Shown piece after piece: positions 33,483 through 43,516 of a stretch of 64,000 nucleotides of DNA. The position numbers were made by a program, and so were the translations under genes. This stretch comes from Mycobacteriaceae bacterium (lineage in GTDB: Bacteria; Actinomycetota; Actinomycetes; Mycobacteriales; Mycobacteriaceae), in the NCBI GenBank assembly GCA_019749805.1, contig JAIEPH010000074.1, forward strand, positions 35,547-99,546, read 5' to 3'. The notes beneath the pieces were generated by a model. That model was not told where the DNA came from. It saw only the letters and a program-made list of their open reading frames with translations, and ran no database searches. The first letter of the stretch is position 1. Each line of letters begins with the position of its first letter.

Positions 33483-34102
33483 TGGCAAGGAAGCGGATAC
33501 CCGCCGAGGAGCGACGGATTCGCATTCTCGAGGCGGCGGTGGAGGTCTTCGCCGAGCGCGGTTACACGGCCGCGAAGATGTCTGATATCGCCGCGCGGGC
33601 GGGCGTCGTTCCGTCCGTGCTCTACGACCACTTCGGCTCTAAGCGCGACTTGCACGTGACGCTCCTGCTGGCACACGCCGAGCAGCTGCGGGAGCGGTCA
33701 CTGCGGCGACTCGAGGGGGCGACGGTCGAGGAAATGGTGCGCGCGAGCATCGAGAACTACTTCGCGGTCGTCGAGGAGGATCCGTTCATCTGGCGCGTCC
33801 TTCATCAGGATGTGCCCGCCGACCCGGAGATCGCCGAAGTCCGGCAGGATTTGGCCGACCGCGGCACCGCAGGCATCGCCGATCTGATCCGATTCGGCGC
33901 GGCCGATTCCAAGATGGTGAAGGGCATCACCGTCGACGAGGCGGCATGGATTCTTGCCAGGGCGACCCAAGCGGCCTGCCACGGAGTCGCCGCCTGGTGG
34001 TACGAGAATCGGGACGTACCGCGCGAGCGGGTCGTCGAACTCGTTTTCATGCTGCTGTGGCAGGGCTTCGACGGAATGCTCAGACAAGCGACGGCGGACT
34101 GA
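33482..34102 (+). CDS. TetR family regulator of the P450 operon
   Basis: The 206-residue protein has a TetR helix-turn-helix at about residues 10-58 (RILEAAVEVFAERGYTAAKM, VPSVLYDHFGSKRDL) and a ligand-binding C-terminal domain. The ATG at 33482 is the first base pair after the second operator; the open frame starts 11 codons earlier, but those codons lie in the operator region. It is divergent from the P450 operon and probably represses both. The 3' end overlaps udgA by 23 bp. Confidence 0.87.
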   Translation: MARKRIPAEERRIRILEAAVEVFAERGYTAAKMSDIAARAGVVPSVLYDHFGSKRDLHVTLLLAHAEQLRERSLRRLEGATVEEMVRASIENYFAVVEEDPFIWRVLHQDVPADPEIAEVRQDLADRGTAGIADLIRFGAADSKMVKGITVDEAAWILARATQAACHGVAAWWYENRDVPRERVVELVFMLLWQGFDGMLRQATAD

Positions 34103-35429
34103 CCGTGCGCGGGCTCTTGCCCAGGCAGTAGACCCGCCAACCCTCGGCGGTCCACCGCTCGCCATCGAGGCAATTGCGCCCGTCCACAACGACTTTGGCT
34201 CGTACGGTGTCGGCCAGATCGGCGGGATCGATTTCGACGAACTCGCGCCATTCGGTCAACACCAACACGGCGTCGGCGCGTTCACAGGCCTCCACCACCG
34301 ACGTTGAGTAGTTCAGTGTCGGAAACAGGCGCTGCGAGTTCTCGATCGCCTGGGGGTCGTACACGTTGACGGTGGCGCCGTTGAGTTGCAGCATACCCGC
34401 GACGTTAAGTGCCGGGGAGTCGCGCACGTCGTCGGATTCGGGTTTGAACGCCGCGCCGAGCACCGCGACGTTTGCACCGAGAAGTGAACCACCGCAAGCG
34501 GTTGTGGCCAACTCCACCATCCTCGTGCGACGGCGCATGTTGATGCTGTCCACCTCGCGAAGGAAGGTCAGCGCGTGATTGGCGCCGAGCTCACCGGCGC
34601 GCGCCATGAACGCGCGGATGTCCTTGGGGAGGCAGCCGCCGCCGAATCCGAGGCCCGCGTTGAGGAATCGCCGCCCGATCCGGGAGTCGTGACCCAGCGC
34701 GTCGGCCAGCATCGTGACGTCGGCATCGACAGCCTCACACACCTCCGAGATCGCATTGATGAAGGAGATCTTCGTGGCGAGGAACGCGTTTGCCGACACC
34801 TTGACAAGCTCTGCGGTCTGTAGGTCGGTGACCAGGAACGGCACGTCCTCGTTCAGCAGCGGCGCATACAGTTCACGCACGGCGGGTTCGGCGGTCACCG
34901 AATTCTTCGGCACGCCGAGGACAATCCGGTCGGGATGCAGCGTGTCGTGCACGGCGAAGCCTTCACGGAGGAATTCAGGATTCCACGCCACCTCAACTTC
35001 GATACCCGCGGGCGCCAATGCCCGCGCTCGTTCGGCGAGTTCGGCGGCGGTGCCCACTGGGACTGTGGACTTTCCGACGATGACCGCCGATCGAGCCAGG
35101 CGCGGCACGAGCGTGTCGATGACGGCGTGCACATGCCGCAGATCCGCGCCGTATTCACCCTTCTTCTGCGGCGTGCCGACGCCGAGGAAGTGGACATCGG
35201 CGAATTCAGCGGCAGCGTCGTAGTCGGTGGTGAAGCGGAGTCGACCCGCAGCGATGTTGGCGGCCAACATGTTTCGCAGGCCGGGTTCATAGAACGGAAT
35301 GTCGCCGGAGGCGAGCTTGGCGACCTTCCCGGGGTCGATGTCGACACCGATCACGTCGTGCCCGATTTCGGCCATACCGGCGGCGTGTGTCGCTCCGAGA
35401 TAGCCCGTGCCGAATACTGCGCATCGCAT
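34080..35429 (-). CDS. udgA: UDP-glucose 6-dehydrogenase UdgA
   Basis: The 449-residue protein has N-terminal Rossmann motif GTGYLGATHAAGMAEIG, VGTPQKKGEYGADL, WNPEFLREG and the catalytic Cys in GLGFGGGCLPKDI, followed by a C-terminal UDP-binding domain. It oxidises UDP-glucose to UDP-glucuronate with NAD. It corresponds to M. tuberculosis Rv0322. It is monocistronic and overlaps the TetR gene tail-to-tail. Confidence 0.92.
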   Translation of the reverse strand: MRCAVFGTGYLGATHAAGMAEIGHDVIGVDIDPGKVAKLASGDIPFYEPGLRNMLAANIAAGRLRFTTDYDAAAEFADVHFLGVGTPQKKGEYGADLRHVHAVIDTLVPRLARSAVIVGKSTVPVGTAAELAERARALAPAGIEVEVAWNPEFLREGFAVHDTLHPDRIVLGVPKNSVTAEPAVRELYAPLLNEDVPFLVTDLQTAELVKVSANAFLATKISFINAISEVCEAVDADVTMLADALGHDSRIGRRFLNAGLGFGGGCLPKDIRAFMARAGELGANHALTFLREVDSINMRRRTRMVELATTACGGSLLGANVAVLGAAFKPESDDVRDSPALNVAGMLQLNGATVNVYDPQAIENSQRLFPTLNYSTSVVEACERADAVLVLTEWREFVEIDPADLADTVRAKVVVDGRNCLDGERWTAEGWRVYCLGKSPRTVSPPSLV

Positions 35430-35534
35430 ACCACCTCTTTAGGCAGCCGCGATGAGCTGACTGCTACGCGACACTTAGCAACACACCAACGCTAGGTTAC
35501 GAGTGAACGCGACTGGGCGTTCGCGTAGCTTCCG

Positions 35535-37124
35535 CTAGCTGCAGAAGATCAGGAAGCAGCTGTTTCCGCCACCGCCACCGCCACCGCCACTGCCACGGCC
35601 GGACGAACCCGATCCCGGATATCCCGAGCCCGGGTATTGAGAACCGCCGCGCGAATTGGAGCCGTTGCCCGAACCGTTGCCCGACGGCGACTGGGGGTAC
35701 TGCTGCTGCGGAGCCTGCGGCACCTGTGGGATCTGTGGCAGCTGCGGGGTCTCGGGCTCGTCGTTGTCCCACGGCGGGCTCCATGGCGGAGTCCACGGCT
35801 TCGGCTGCACATACGTAGGACGCCACGGTGGCGTCCACGGCCGATAGAACGGCGGTGGGTTGTAAACCGGCGGCGGTGTGTAGATCGGCGGCGGCACGGG
35901 AACGGGAGCCGCGGGCGCCGGTGGCGGTGCCGCAGGCGGCGGTGGTGCCGCGGGCGGCGGTGGTGCCGCGGGTGCCGGCGCCTCGACGTACACGGTCCGC
36001 GGCGGTGCCTGCGGTACCTGCTGTGCCACGGGCACCGGAGGCTTGATGGTCTGCGCCGCCGGCGGCGGTGGCGGCGCCTCGACCGGCTTCGCCGCGGGAG
36101 GGGGTGCGGGAGCCGGTGCGGCGGGTACGACGGTGGTCGGAACCAGCGCGTTCTGACCGGGACTCGGCCGCTGATCGGCCGTAGGACGGATGCTAACGGC
36201 CAGGGAAATGACCAGCGCCACAACGCCGACGACGAAGATGGACGTCAGCGCACTGCCGACCAGCAGGAACGGCTTGCGCTCGGGCTCGGCAAGCTGCATG
36301 TCGGTTTGGGGGTCATAGTCACCGAGGGCCGCTCCATCGGAGCCGACCGCCCGCAGCTGCGTCTCCGCATTGGCAAGGCCGGCGAAGACCGAGCCTGCGG
36401 TGGTGCCGTCGGGGTCGAGCGAGTAGGCCAGGCCGACGGTGGACGACTCCATGGCTGGAGCGTTGGCGGCGGCCAGGGCGGCACCGCGAGCGAGGGCGAG
36501 TTCGGGTTCGTCGGGCGCGCTGACCGGGAGGCTGACCAGGTGCCGAAGGTGTTCCTTGACCGAGGACACGTCGACGCCGGAGCCGACGACGAACATGCCC
36601 TGCGGTGGCGAATCCTGCGCGTCGACGGCGGCGGCCATCTCGGTCAGCACGCCCATCGCGTCCTCGCTGTGCAGACTGCTACTCAGCACCTTCACGACCG
36701 AGCCGTCGTCGGTCTGGACGACCGACAGCGTGGCGCTGTCACGGTCGATGAACAGCAGTGCGGTGGTCGCGTATCCGACCGCGCGGCCCGCTGCCTGCGC
36801 CAGTGACGCCGCGGCGTGGCTCGCGGACACCAGCATCACGTCGTCCAGGCCCTTGGCGGCCAGCGCATCGCGCAGTGCCGCGCCCTCGCTGTGGTCGCTC
36901 CAGGTGACGCCGATCGCCTTGAGGTGGTGGCCGCCGGTTGCCGCGCTCTCCTGGGTGCCCAGCACCGCTTCGACAACCTGATCGGCCGCCGAGTTAGCCG
37001 AACCTTCCTCAGAGGCGACGTCGAACGAATCGTGGTCGACGGTTACCCCGTCGCCCCTTTCCCCTTCGACCAGCACCATGCGGACCGTCGTAGGTGTCGT
37101 CGACACACCCAATACGATGTCCAC
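35535..37124 (-). CDS. DUF7159-type membrane protein with Pro/Gly-rich tail
   Basis: The 529-residue protein has a cytoplasmic domain of about 280 residues starting DIVLGVSTTPTTVRMVLVEG and containing TALLFIDRDSATLSVVQTDD, a pattern reminiscent of an actin/Hsp70 lobe. A membrane helix lies at about 286-312. A Pro/Ala-rich tail of over 200 residues follows, with aromatic WTPPW-type repeats, ending in poly-Gly and NSCFLIFCS. It is a paralogue of the protein at 55023. GTG 37124 is chosen because GGAGGA lies 5 bases upstream. The name DUF7159 is from memory; function unknown. 37125-37381 upstream shows no gene. Confidence 0.7.
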   Translation of the reverse strand: MDIVLGVSTTPTTVRMVLVEGERGDGVTVDHDSFDVASEEGSANSAADQVVEAVLGTQESAATGGHHLKAIGVTWSDHSEGAALRDALAAKGLDDVMLVSASHAAASLAQAAGRAVGYATTALLFIDRDSATLSVVQTDDGSVVKVLSSSLHSEDAMGVLTEMAAAVDAQDSPPQGMFVVGSGVDVSSVKEHLRHLVSLPVSAPDEPELALARGAALAAANAPAMESSTVGLAYSLDPDGTTAGSVFAGLANAETQLRAVGSDGAALGDYDPQTDMQLAEPERKPFLLVGSALTSIFVVGVVALVISLAVSIRPTADQRPSPGQNALVPTTVVPAAPAPAPPPAAKPVEAPPPPPAAQTIKPPVPVAQQVPQAPPRTVYVEAPAPAAPPPPAAPPPPAAPPPAPAAPVPVPPPIYTPPPVYNPPPFYRPWTPPWRPTYVQPKPWTPPWSPPWDNDEPETPQLPQIPQVPQAPQQQYPQSPSGNGSGNGSNSRGGSQYPGSGYPGSGSSGRGSGGGGGGGGNSCFLIFCS

Positions 37125-37381
37125 TGAGTCCTCCAATGAGTTTGTTATCTATCAAGTTCGCTGATGGGCCCCGCAATCCGCACACGCCCGACCACTGGTA
37201 CTTAATCGACCTGATCGGCAGGTGCGTTACATGCCCCAAACGCATTTGCTGACGCGATCGAGTCGTGGCCGGATCCATGGCAGCTCCGGCGCCCCGACGA
37301 CGCCGGTACCATGACCCTACTCGGGTCAACGGCCGGATGCGCGAGCCCGTTCAAACGGTAAGAAAGACGTCCTGGAAACTG

Positions 37382-38698
<1,317 letters not shown>

Positions 38699-38828
38699 GT
38701 CAGCTCCTTCGGCGAAGTTCGGAAAGAGCATTTCGGCCCTACGTTTCAGCTGCGCGGCAAAAGTGTTTCCGGCATGTTTCGTGTTTCGCCGCAGTTACCG
38801 GAAACTCACCGGCATGCGCGGTGCCCGT

Positions 38829-39401
38829 TCAGCTGGACTTGATGAAGTTCTGATAGGAGCGCGACGGGGTCGGGCCGCGCTGGCCCTGGTATTTCGATCC
38901 GGCCTGCGAGCTGCCGTAGGGGTGCTCGGCGGGGCTGGTCAGCCGCAGCAGGCAGAGCTGGCCGATTTTCATGCCGGTCCACAGGGTGATCGGCAGGTTC
39001 GCGACGTTGGACAGTTCCAGCGTGATGTGGCCGGTGAAGCCGGGGTCGATGAACCCGGCCGTCGAGTGAGTCAGCAGCCCGAGGCGACCGAGTGAGGACT
39101 TGCCTTCCAGGCGGCCGGCGAGGTCGTTGGGCAGGGAGCAGCGCTCGAGCGTCGAGCCGAGGACGAACTCGCCGGGATGCAGTACGAACGGCTCGCCCTC
39201 CTTCGGTTCGACCAGGGTGGTGAGATCGTCCTGGCGGATCGCCGGGTCGATGTGGGTGTAGCGGGTGTTGTTGAACACCCGGAACAGGTTGTCCAGCCGG
39301 ACGTCGACGCTCGACGGCTGAATCAGGCTTTCCTCGAACGGGTCGATGCCCAACCGTCCGGCGGCGATTTCGGCCCTGATGTCGCGATCAGAGAGCAGCA
39401 C
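38829..39401 (-). CDS. dcd: dCTP deaminase
   Basis: The 190-residue trimeric dUTPase-fold protein has MLLSDRDIRAEI, PSSVDVRLDN, the catalytic segment GRLEGKSSLGRLGLLTHSTA and TAGFIDPGFTGHITLELSN. It converts dCTP toward dUTP/dUMP; in mycobacteria it is the bifunctional dCTP deaminase/dUTPase type. Length equals M. tuberculosis Rv0321. It is divergent from the tRNA-Gly gene. Confidence 0.95.
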   Translation of the reverse strand: MLLSDRDIRAEIAAGRLGIDPFEESLIQPSSVDVRLDNLFRVFNNTRYTHIDPAIRQDDLTTLVEPKEGEPFVLHPGEFVLGSTLERCSLPNDLAGRLEGKSSLGRLGLLTHSTAGFIDPGFTGHITLELSNVANLPITLWTGMKIGQLCLLRLTSPAEHPYGSSQAGSKYQGQRGPTPSRSYQNFIKSS

Positions 39402-39458
39402 GCGACGAGCGTAGCCGCTCGAGTGTTAGCCTTCGTGATCACTGGCACAGCCAGCCAA

Positions 39459-39532
39459 GCCGATGTAGTTCAATGGCAGAACATCAGCTTCCCAAGCTGA
39501 ATACGCGGGTTCGATTCCCGTCATCGGCTCCA
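39459..39532 (+). tRNA. glyU: tRNA-Gly (anticodon CCC)
   Basis: The cloverleaf was folded by eye. The acceptor pairs GCCGATG (39459) with CATCGGC (39522). The anticodon stem TCAGC/GCTGA holds loop TTCCCAA with anticodon CCC at 39491-39493. The T-arm has loop TTCGATT, and the CCA end is encoded at 39530-39532. It reads Gly GGG codons. Its 3' 22 bases are repeated exactly at 39975-39996. The glyU symbol comes from the equivalent M. tuberculosis locus. Confidence 0.95.
39511..39532 (+). repeat. attL-like copy: 3' end of tRNA-Gly
   Basis: The last 22 bases of the tRNA gene (start TCGATTCCCG, end GGCTCCA) are identical to 39975-39996. tRNA 3' ends are the classic target of tyrosine integrases, which leave such a direct repeat. 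Confidence 0.8.
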
Positions 39533-39682
39533 GTTCGACGGCGACAGGGCTATTTTCCCCATGCGTCAATTTCTGCTCCACGGCTCAGCCAACGGCGATA
39601 TGGTCGACTCAGCCTCGCGGGTGGAGCACATCAACCCATGCCGACGCTCTTCCTGCCGAGACCCTGGAGCAGGAGGTGTGAA

Positions 39683-39937
39683 ATGTTCGATCTGGAAAGG
39701 CTTGCCCGAAGCCTTGTCGGTGCAGCCGTCATCGGTGTTGCGGTCGCCGCCGCGCCCGCGATGACCGCACTGACCAATACGACAGTGCAGGTGGTCGCCG
39801 AACCCGCGTGTGCCGGAAGCGAATCCATCGTTGACGGCACGCCAACCTGTGTGGCCCCGCCCGTCGCGCCGGAGGCGCCGACGGCCGGTCCTGGCGCCCC
39901 AGTGGACAGCCAGCGCGACGACGGCGGACATCACTGA
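39683..39937 (+). CDS. Small exported protein, Pro/Ala-rich C-terminus
   Basis: The 84-residue product has a short charged start (MFDLERLARS), a signal-peptide core (LVGAAVIGVAVAAAPAMTAL, likely cleavage near residue 30) and two Cys (PACAGS, PTCVAPP) that could pair, ending in a Pro/Ala segment. A strong AGGAGG site lies 6 bases before the ATG. It is the only gene inside the 442-bp interval between the two tRNA-derived repeats. The family is not recognised. Confidence 0.6.
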   Translation: MFDLERLARSLVGAAVIGVAVAAAPAMTALTNTTVQVVAEPACAGSESIVDGTPTCVAPPVAPEAPTAGPGAPVDSQRDDGGHH

Positions 39938-39974
39938 AGTCCGACCCGGTCGGCTTCTACCTACAACACGGCGA

Positions 39975-39996
39975 TCGATTCCCGTCATCGGCTCCA
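39975..39996 (+). repeat. attR-like copy of the tRNA-Gly 3' end
   Basis: Exact 22-bp copy of 39511-39532, 464 bp downstream. Flanking bases differ (A versus T before; CATG versus GTTC after), so the identity is limited to the tRNA 3' end. The stop codon and last codons of the dioxygenase on the minus strand are built from it. Confidence 0.8.
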
Positions 39997-40980
39997 CATG
40001 TATTTGGCCGACCCGGCGGCAAGCCAGAGTCGCACCAAGCAGCGTCGGTTCTCGACCTCGGTTGCGTCGGTGAAGGCATTGCGGTTGTGGAGCACGGTGT
40101 TGTTGTCGGCGAAGAAGACGTCGCCGGGCTCCATCGTGAAATCGATCGCGTTCGCCGGATCGTTCAGGATCGCATCGAATGCATCAAGCGCCTCACGCTG
40201 CAGCGCGGTGAGCGGAGTGCCCGAAAGATGGTGTCCCAGTTCGATGTGCAAGCGGTTGTAACGGACGGCCACACCTTCTTCGGTGTCGGTGAACACCGGT
40301 CCACGCGACACCGGGTCCTCACCCTCCGCCGTGTCCTTCGACCGGTCGAAGAGGAACTCTCCGTAGAGCACCTCCACCAGATCCGGCCGAGTGGACAGCA
40401 GGATGTTGTAGGCGGTGTGACCGCTGACCATCAGCGATTCGCCACCGGCGAGGGCCTTCCGCAGGCACATCAGCGCGAGGATGTCGGGACGGCTGCCGAC
40501 GAAGGCGGCCGCCGAGTCGGTGTGGTAGATCATCCCGAGATTTGTCTTCGAGCCGCGCGCCTCCATCAGCGTCGCGCCGGTGTCCTGAACCAGGTACACG
40601 CGGTCGCCGGCCCGGTTCTGCGGCAGCGGCCTGCCCAGGTAGGTGCCGATGCCCCAGTAGAGCATCGACGCTTCCTCGTCGGTCCATCCACCTGACGGCA
40701 ACCCGCGCAGCAGGACGAAGCCGGCGACGGAGTGCACGTGCTTGCTGATGACCTGGGCCAACTCAGAGAGCCCGGGGTGAACGAAGTCGGCGGGCTCGAC
40801 GGTGTCGATCCGCTTGCCGTGTCGCCGCAGCTCAGAAACGATGTGCAGGCAGGCCTCGGCCTGGTGCGGCTCGACCGTGACCGTGTAGGACTCGTCGTCG
40901 AAAGTCGCGCGATCCCACACCGTGGACCCGATCATCGGCCTGCGGGTACGGATCACTTCTCCTGTCGCCAGCGTGTGCAT
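39985..40980 (-). CDS. TauD/CAS-like Fe(II)/2-oxoglutarate dioxygenase
   Basis: The 331-residue protein has iron ligands H-x-D in MIYHTDSAAAF, a distal His in NTVLHNRNAF and a 2OG-binding Arg in RRCLVRLWLAAG. It belongs to the TauD/TfdA or clavaminate-synthase-like group; substrate unknown. The ATG at 40980 is chosen because GAAAGGAG lies 8 bases upstream; the open frame upstream to 41319 is low-complexity Arg/Pro. The C-terminal WSR-stop lies inside the tRNA-derived repeat, suggesting the gene end was altered by an integration event. Confidence 0.82.
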   Translation of the reverse strand: MHTLATGEVIRTRRPMIGSTVWDRATFDDESYTVTVEPHQAEACLHIVSELRRHGKRIDTVEPADFVHPGLSELAQVISKHVHSVAGFVLLRGLPSGGWTDEEASMLYWGIGTYLGRPLPQNRAGDRVYLVQDTGATLMEARGSKTNLGMIYHTDSAAAFVGSRPDILALMCLRKALAGGESLMVSGHTAYNILLSTRPDLVEVLYGEFLFDRSKDTAEGEDPVSRGPVFTDTEEGVAVRYNRLHIELGHHLSGTPLTALQREALDAFDAILNDPANAIDFTMEPGDVFFADNNTVLHNRNAFTDATEVENRRCLVRLWLAAGSAKYMWSR

Positions 40981-41108
40981 CTGCGGTCTCCTTTCTGTAT
41001 CGCCGGGATGCGTGACACGAGATTGACGGCCAATTCTTTGAAGTTTCTTGGAGCCGTGCACACCGTCGCTTTTAGGAATCACCAAGAACGTCGTCAGAAC
41101 CTGAGTCC

Positions 41109-42173
41109 GTGAACACCATCGAGCTCGTCGCAGCGGCCCTGGTCTGCGGAATCCTGGCCTGGACCCTGTCACGCCACGTGCCGCGGGCGGTGCCGGCGTC
41201 GACCCTGGCGGCGCAGGGTGTGCTCGGGGTGGCCACCGGACTTCTGGTTCGCGACGTTTCGTTCTCCTCGCTCGATGCTGCGGACTGGGTGGCGCTACTG
41301 GCCGTCGCCGTCGCGACACTGGCCATCTGTATCGCCGGCGGCGTGCTGCTGAGCATGCATCGCGGCATCAGCCCGCTGACGGGTGCGCTCTCGCTCGTCG
41401 CAGGCGGTTCGTCCGGCGTGGTTTCTATCGCGCGTGAGCTGGGCGCCGACGATCGTGTCGTCGCTACGGTGCAGTATCTACGCGTTGCTCTCATCACCGC
41501 GGCCATGCCGTTCGTCGCCGCGGTCATCTATGGCGGATCCGGTTCCGGCGCGGCACATTCCGATGCCATAGACATCCTGCCGATGTTCTTCAGCCTGCCG
41601 TTGATCGCGGTGCTCGTGGCCGTCGGCGCGGCGGCCGGCCGTGCGGTGCGGCTGCCCGGTGCCGGGCTCCTTGGCCCGATGGCGATCACCATTGCGCTGG
41701 AATTCAGCGGATTGATCAGCGGTCTCGACGCTCCTGTGATGCTGGTACAGGCGGCGGCGCTGCTTTTCGTATGGCAGACCGTGCTGGAGTTCGACCGTGA
41801 ATCACTTCGTGCGATCCGCCGGATCCTGCCCACTGCACTGGCATTGATCGCGGTCCTCAACCTGATCGTGGCCGGCTTCGGCATGGTGCTGGCCAATGCC
41901 GCCGGACTCAGCCAACTCGACGGCTATCTGGCGACCAGCCCCGGCGGCATCTATGCGGTGCTCGGGTACACCATCGGATCCGACTGCGACGTGGAGTTCG
42001 TCATGGCGTCCCAGGTGATCCGTGTGGTGCTGATGCTGTTCGCCGCACCCCTGGTCGCACGAATGTTCTTGCGGCTCACGCCTCAGATCTCGATTCGGCC
42101 TCATGCTGGGCACAACCGGGAATCACACGCCGCGCTAGCCACGAGCGGGCTGACAGGGCCGTTAAATTCCTGA
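41109..42173 (+). CDS. AbrB-family membrane protein
   Basis: The 354-residue protein has about ten membrane helices in two related halves, typical of the membrane AbrB family (COG3180-like). Signatures are LSLVAGGSSGVVSIARELGADDRVVATVQYLRV-type and LATSPGGIYAVLGYTIGSDC, both with the Gly-Gly-x-x-G pattern. Despite the name these are membrane proteins of unclear (possibly transport) function. It is divergent from the dioxygenase, 128 bp away. Confidence 0.75.
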   Translation: MNTIELVAAALVCGILAWTLSRHVPRAVPASTLAAQGVLGVATGLLVRDVSFSSLDAADWVALLAVAVATLAICIAGGVLLSMHRGISPLTGALSLVAGGSSGVVSIARELGADDRVVATVQYLRVALITAAMPFVAAVIYGGSGSGAAHSDAIDILPMFFSLPLIAVLVAVGAAAGRAVRLPGAGLLGPMAITIALEFSGLISGLDAPVMLVQAAALLFVWQTVLEFDRESLRAIRRILPTALALIAVLNLIVAGFGMVLANAAGLSQLDGYLATSPGGIYAVLGYTIGSDCDVEFVMASQVIRVVLMLFAAPLVARMFLRLTPQISIRPHAGHNRESHAALATSGLTGPLNS

Positions 42174-42178
42174 TCACT

Positions 42179-42592
42179 ATGACCACGGTTCTGCGCACAT
42201 TAGCTGCCGCTTTCGCCGCGATCGCGGGCGTCGCATTCGCCGGCGCGGCGGCTGCCGACCCACCACTACTCAATGGCACCTACGGCTCATCGGACGGTGA
42301 CCCTTACAACGTGTGGACCTTTGTGACGGGTTGCGCCGCTGCCGGCTGCACCGGGACGGTCACGAGCAACCAGGGCTGGTCCACTCCCACCACGCTGAGC
42401 GGTGGCCGCTGGAACTTCACCGTCTCGAAGCCAGGTGGGTTGACCTGCGCTGACGGGCACTATGAACCGGCCGTGGTATCGGTGTCAGTCGACCCGACCA
42501 CGCTGGCCGGCGTCTTGTCGTCGGACTCCAATTACGGCTGCGCAGGCGGCGTGGTGACGCAGAGCCCGTTCCAGCTGCTAAAGGTCGGCTGA
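42179..42592 (+). CDS. Secreted protein of unknown function
   Basis: The 137-residue protein has a clear Sec signal peptide (residues 1 to about 26, AGAAAADPP). The mature part is small and beta-rich, with four to five Cys (VTGCAAAGCTG, LTCADG, YGCAGG) and aromatic residues, like many small mycobacterial exported proteins. No family is recognised. It starts 5 bp after the AbrB-like gene and ends 37 bp before a convergent gene. Confidence 0.7.
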   Translation: MTTVLRTLAAAFAAIAGVAFAGAAAADPPLLNGTYGSSDGDPYNVWTFVTGCAAAGCTGTVTSNQGWSTPTTLSGGRWNFTVSKPGGLTCADGHYEPAVVSVSVDPTTLAGVLSSDSNYGCAGGVVTQSPFQLLKVG

Positions 42593-42629
42593 GCCCGACC
42601 TGCGCCGCGACGGCACCTGCGCCGCTCCC

Positions 42630-43328
42630 CTAACTGAAATGAGTTGCGGGACGGGCTAGTTCGACGCCGTCGACCGTGATATCGACCTTTTCGTTGTAGA
42701 ACGCGACCATGTTCGCGATCGGCGCCACAGCAGGCAGCGGCGTCTCGTAGGACCATGCCAGATCGGCCACAAGCGCGTCCGAGGCGCGCACCGACCAGTA
42801 CCTCGACGTGACGCCTTTGTACGGACACAGGGTCTGCGTGCTCGACGGTTCGAGGTGTCCGAACTCCACATCGGTACGGTCGATGTAGTACCGGGTCGGT
42901 AACCCCGTCTCGAAAAGCAATACCGGGCTGTGGGTCTCGGCCAGCGTTGCTCCGTTCAATGCAACCTGCACGTGGCGATGGGACCGCAGCGCATCCACCC
43001 GCACGTACGGATTCCGTGGATGGCCGTAGATCGGCTCGTCCTCCTCGAACCAATTCAATGTGTCCCACCGGAACCGGACCAGTCCGGCGAAGTCGCCATC
43101 GTCGAACACCCGCATACCCGGAAGACCTTCGCGCAGAACGTCGTCGCGGACATCGGAAACCGGTACGAAATACTGCGGGTAGTACGGCACCTCCCACACA
43201 TAGCGCGCCGAGGTCGTGTCGAAGACCAGCTCGGCGCCGCGAAACCCGCGGACGCGCCGTGGTGCCGGTTCGATGCGACCACGAGCCGCAGCCATCTGCG
43301 GGTAATCCGACGGTGTTGGCGTGCTCAT
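42630..43328 (-). CDS. DUF427 domain protein (tandem)
   Basis: The 232-residue protein has two DUF427 units: RRVRGFRGAELVFDTTSARY...YYPQYFVP, and QVALNGATLAETHSPVLLFE...YYIDRTDV...TLCPYKGVTSRYWSV. DUF427 proteins are soluble and uncharacterised, common in actinobacteria. It converges on the secreted-protein gene. Confidence 0.85.
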   Translation of the reverse strand: MSTPTPSDYPQMAAARGRIEPAPRRVRGFRGAELVFDTTSARYVWEVPYYPQYFVPVSDVRDDVLREGLPGMRVFDDGDFAGLVRFRWDTLNWFEEDEPIYGHPRNPYVRVDALRSHRHVQVALNGATLAETHSPVLLFETGLPTRYYIDRTDVEFGHLEPSSTQTLCPYKGVTSRYWSVRASDALVADLAWSYETPLPAVAPIANMVAFYNEKVDITVDGVELARPATHFS

Positions 43329-43516
43329 GTTGCCAGACTAGGCGAGCAACGCGAGCGGCTGCGAACTCTTGCCTCCGCAAAAATCGCAGGTGAGCAGTGC
43401 ATCCCGACATCCTTCCGCAACCCGATATTGACCTTGGTTTTCCCCGCTTTTGGGACGCCGCTCGGGTACATTTAGCACCGCTTTTGCGTCCTGAAGGCCT
43501 TACAAGGAAGACGACG

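Noticed and set aside
37125..37381. Possible gene or RNA between amt and the DUF7159 gene
   Set aside because: No frame with a start signal and no recognisable RNA fold; it is likely the promoter region of the DUF7159 gene.
40981..41319. N-terminal extension of the dioxygenase frame
   Set aside because: It is Arg/Pro-rich low complexity. A good Shine-Dalgarno and a Met with normal family length begin at 40980.
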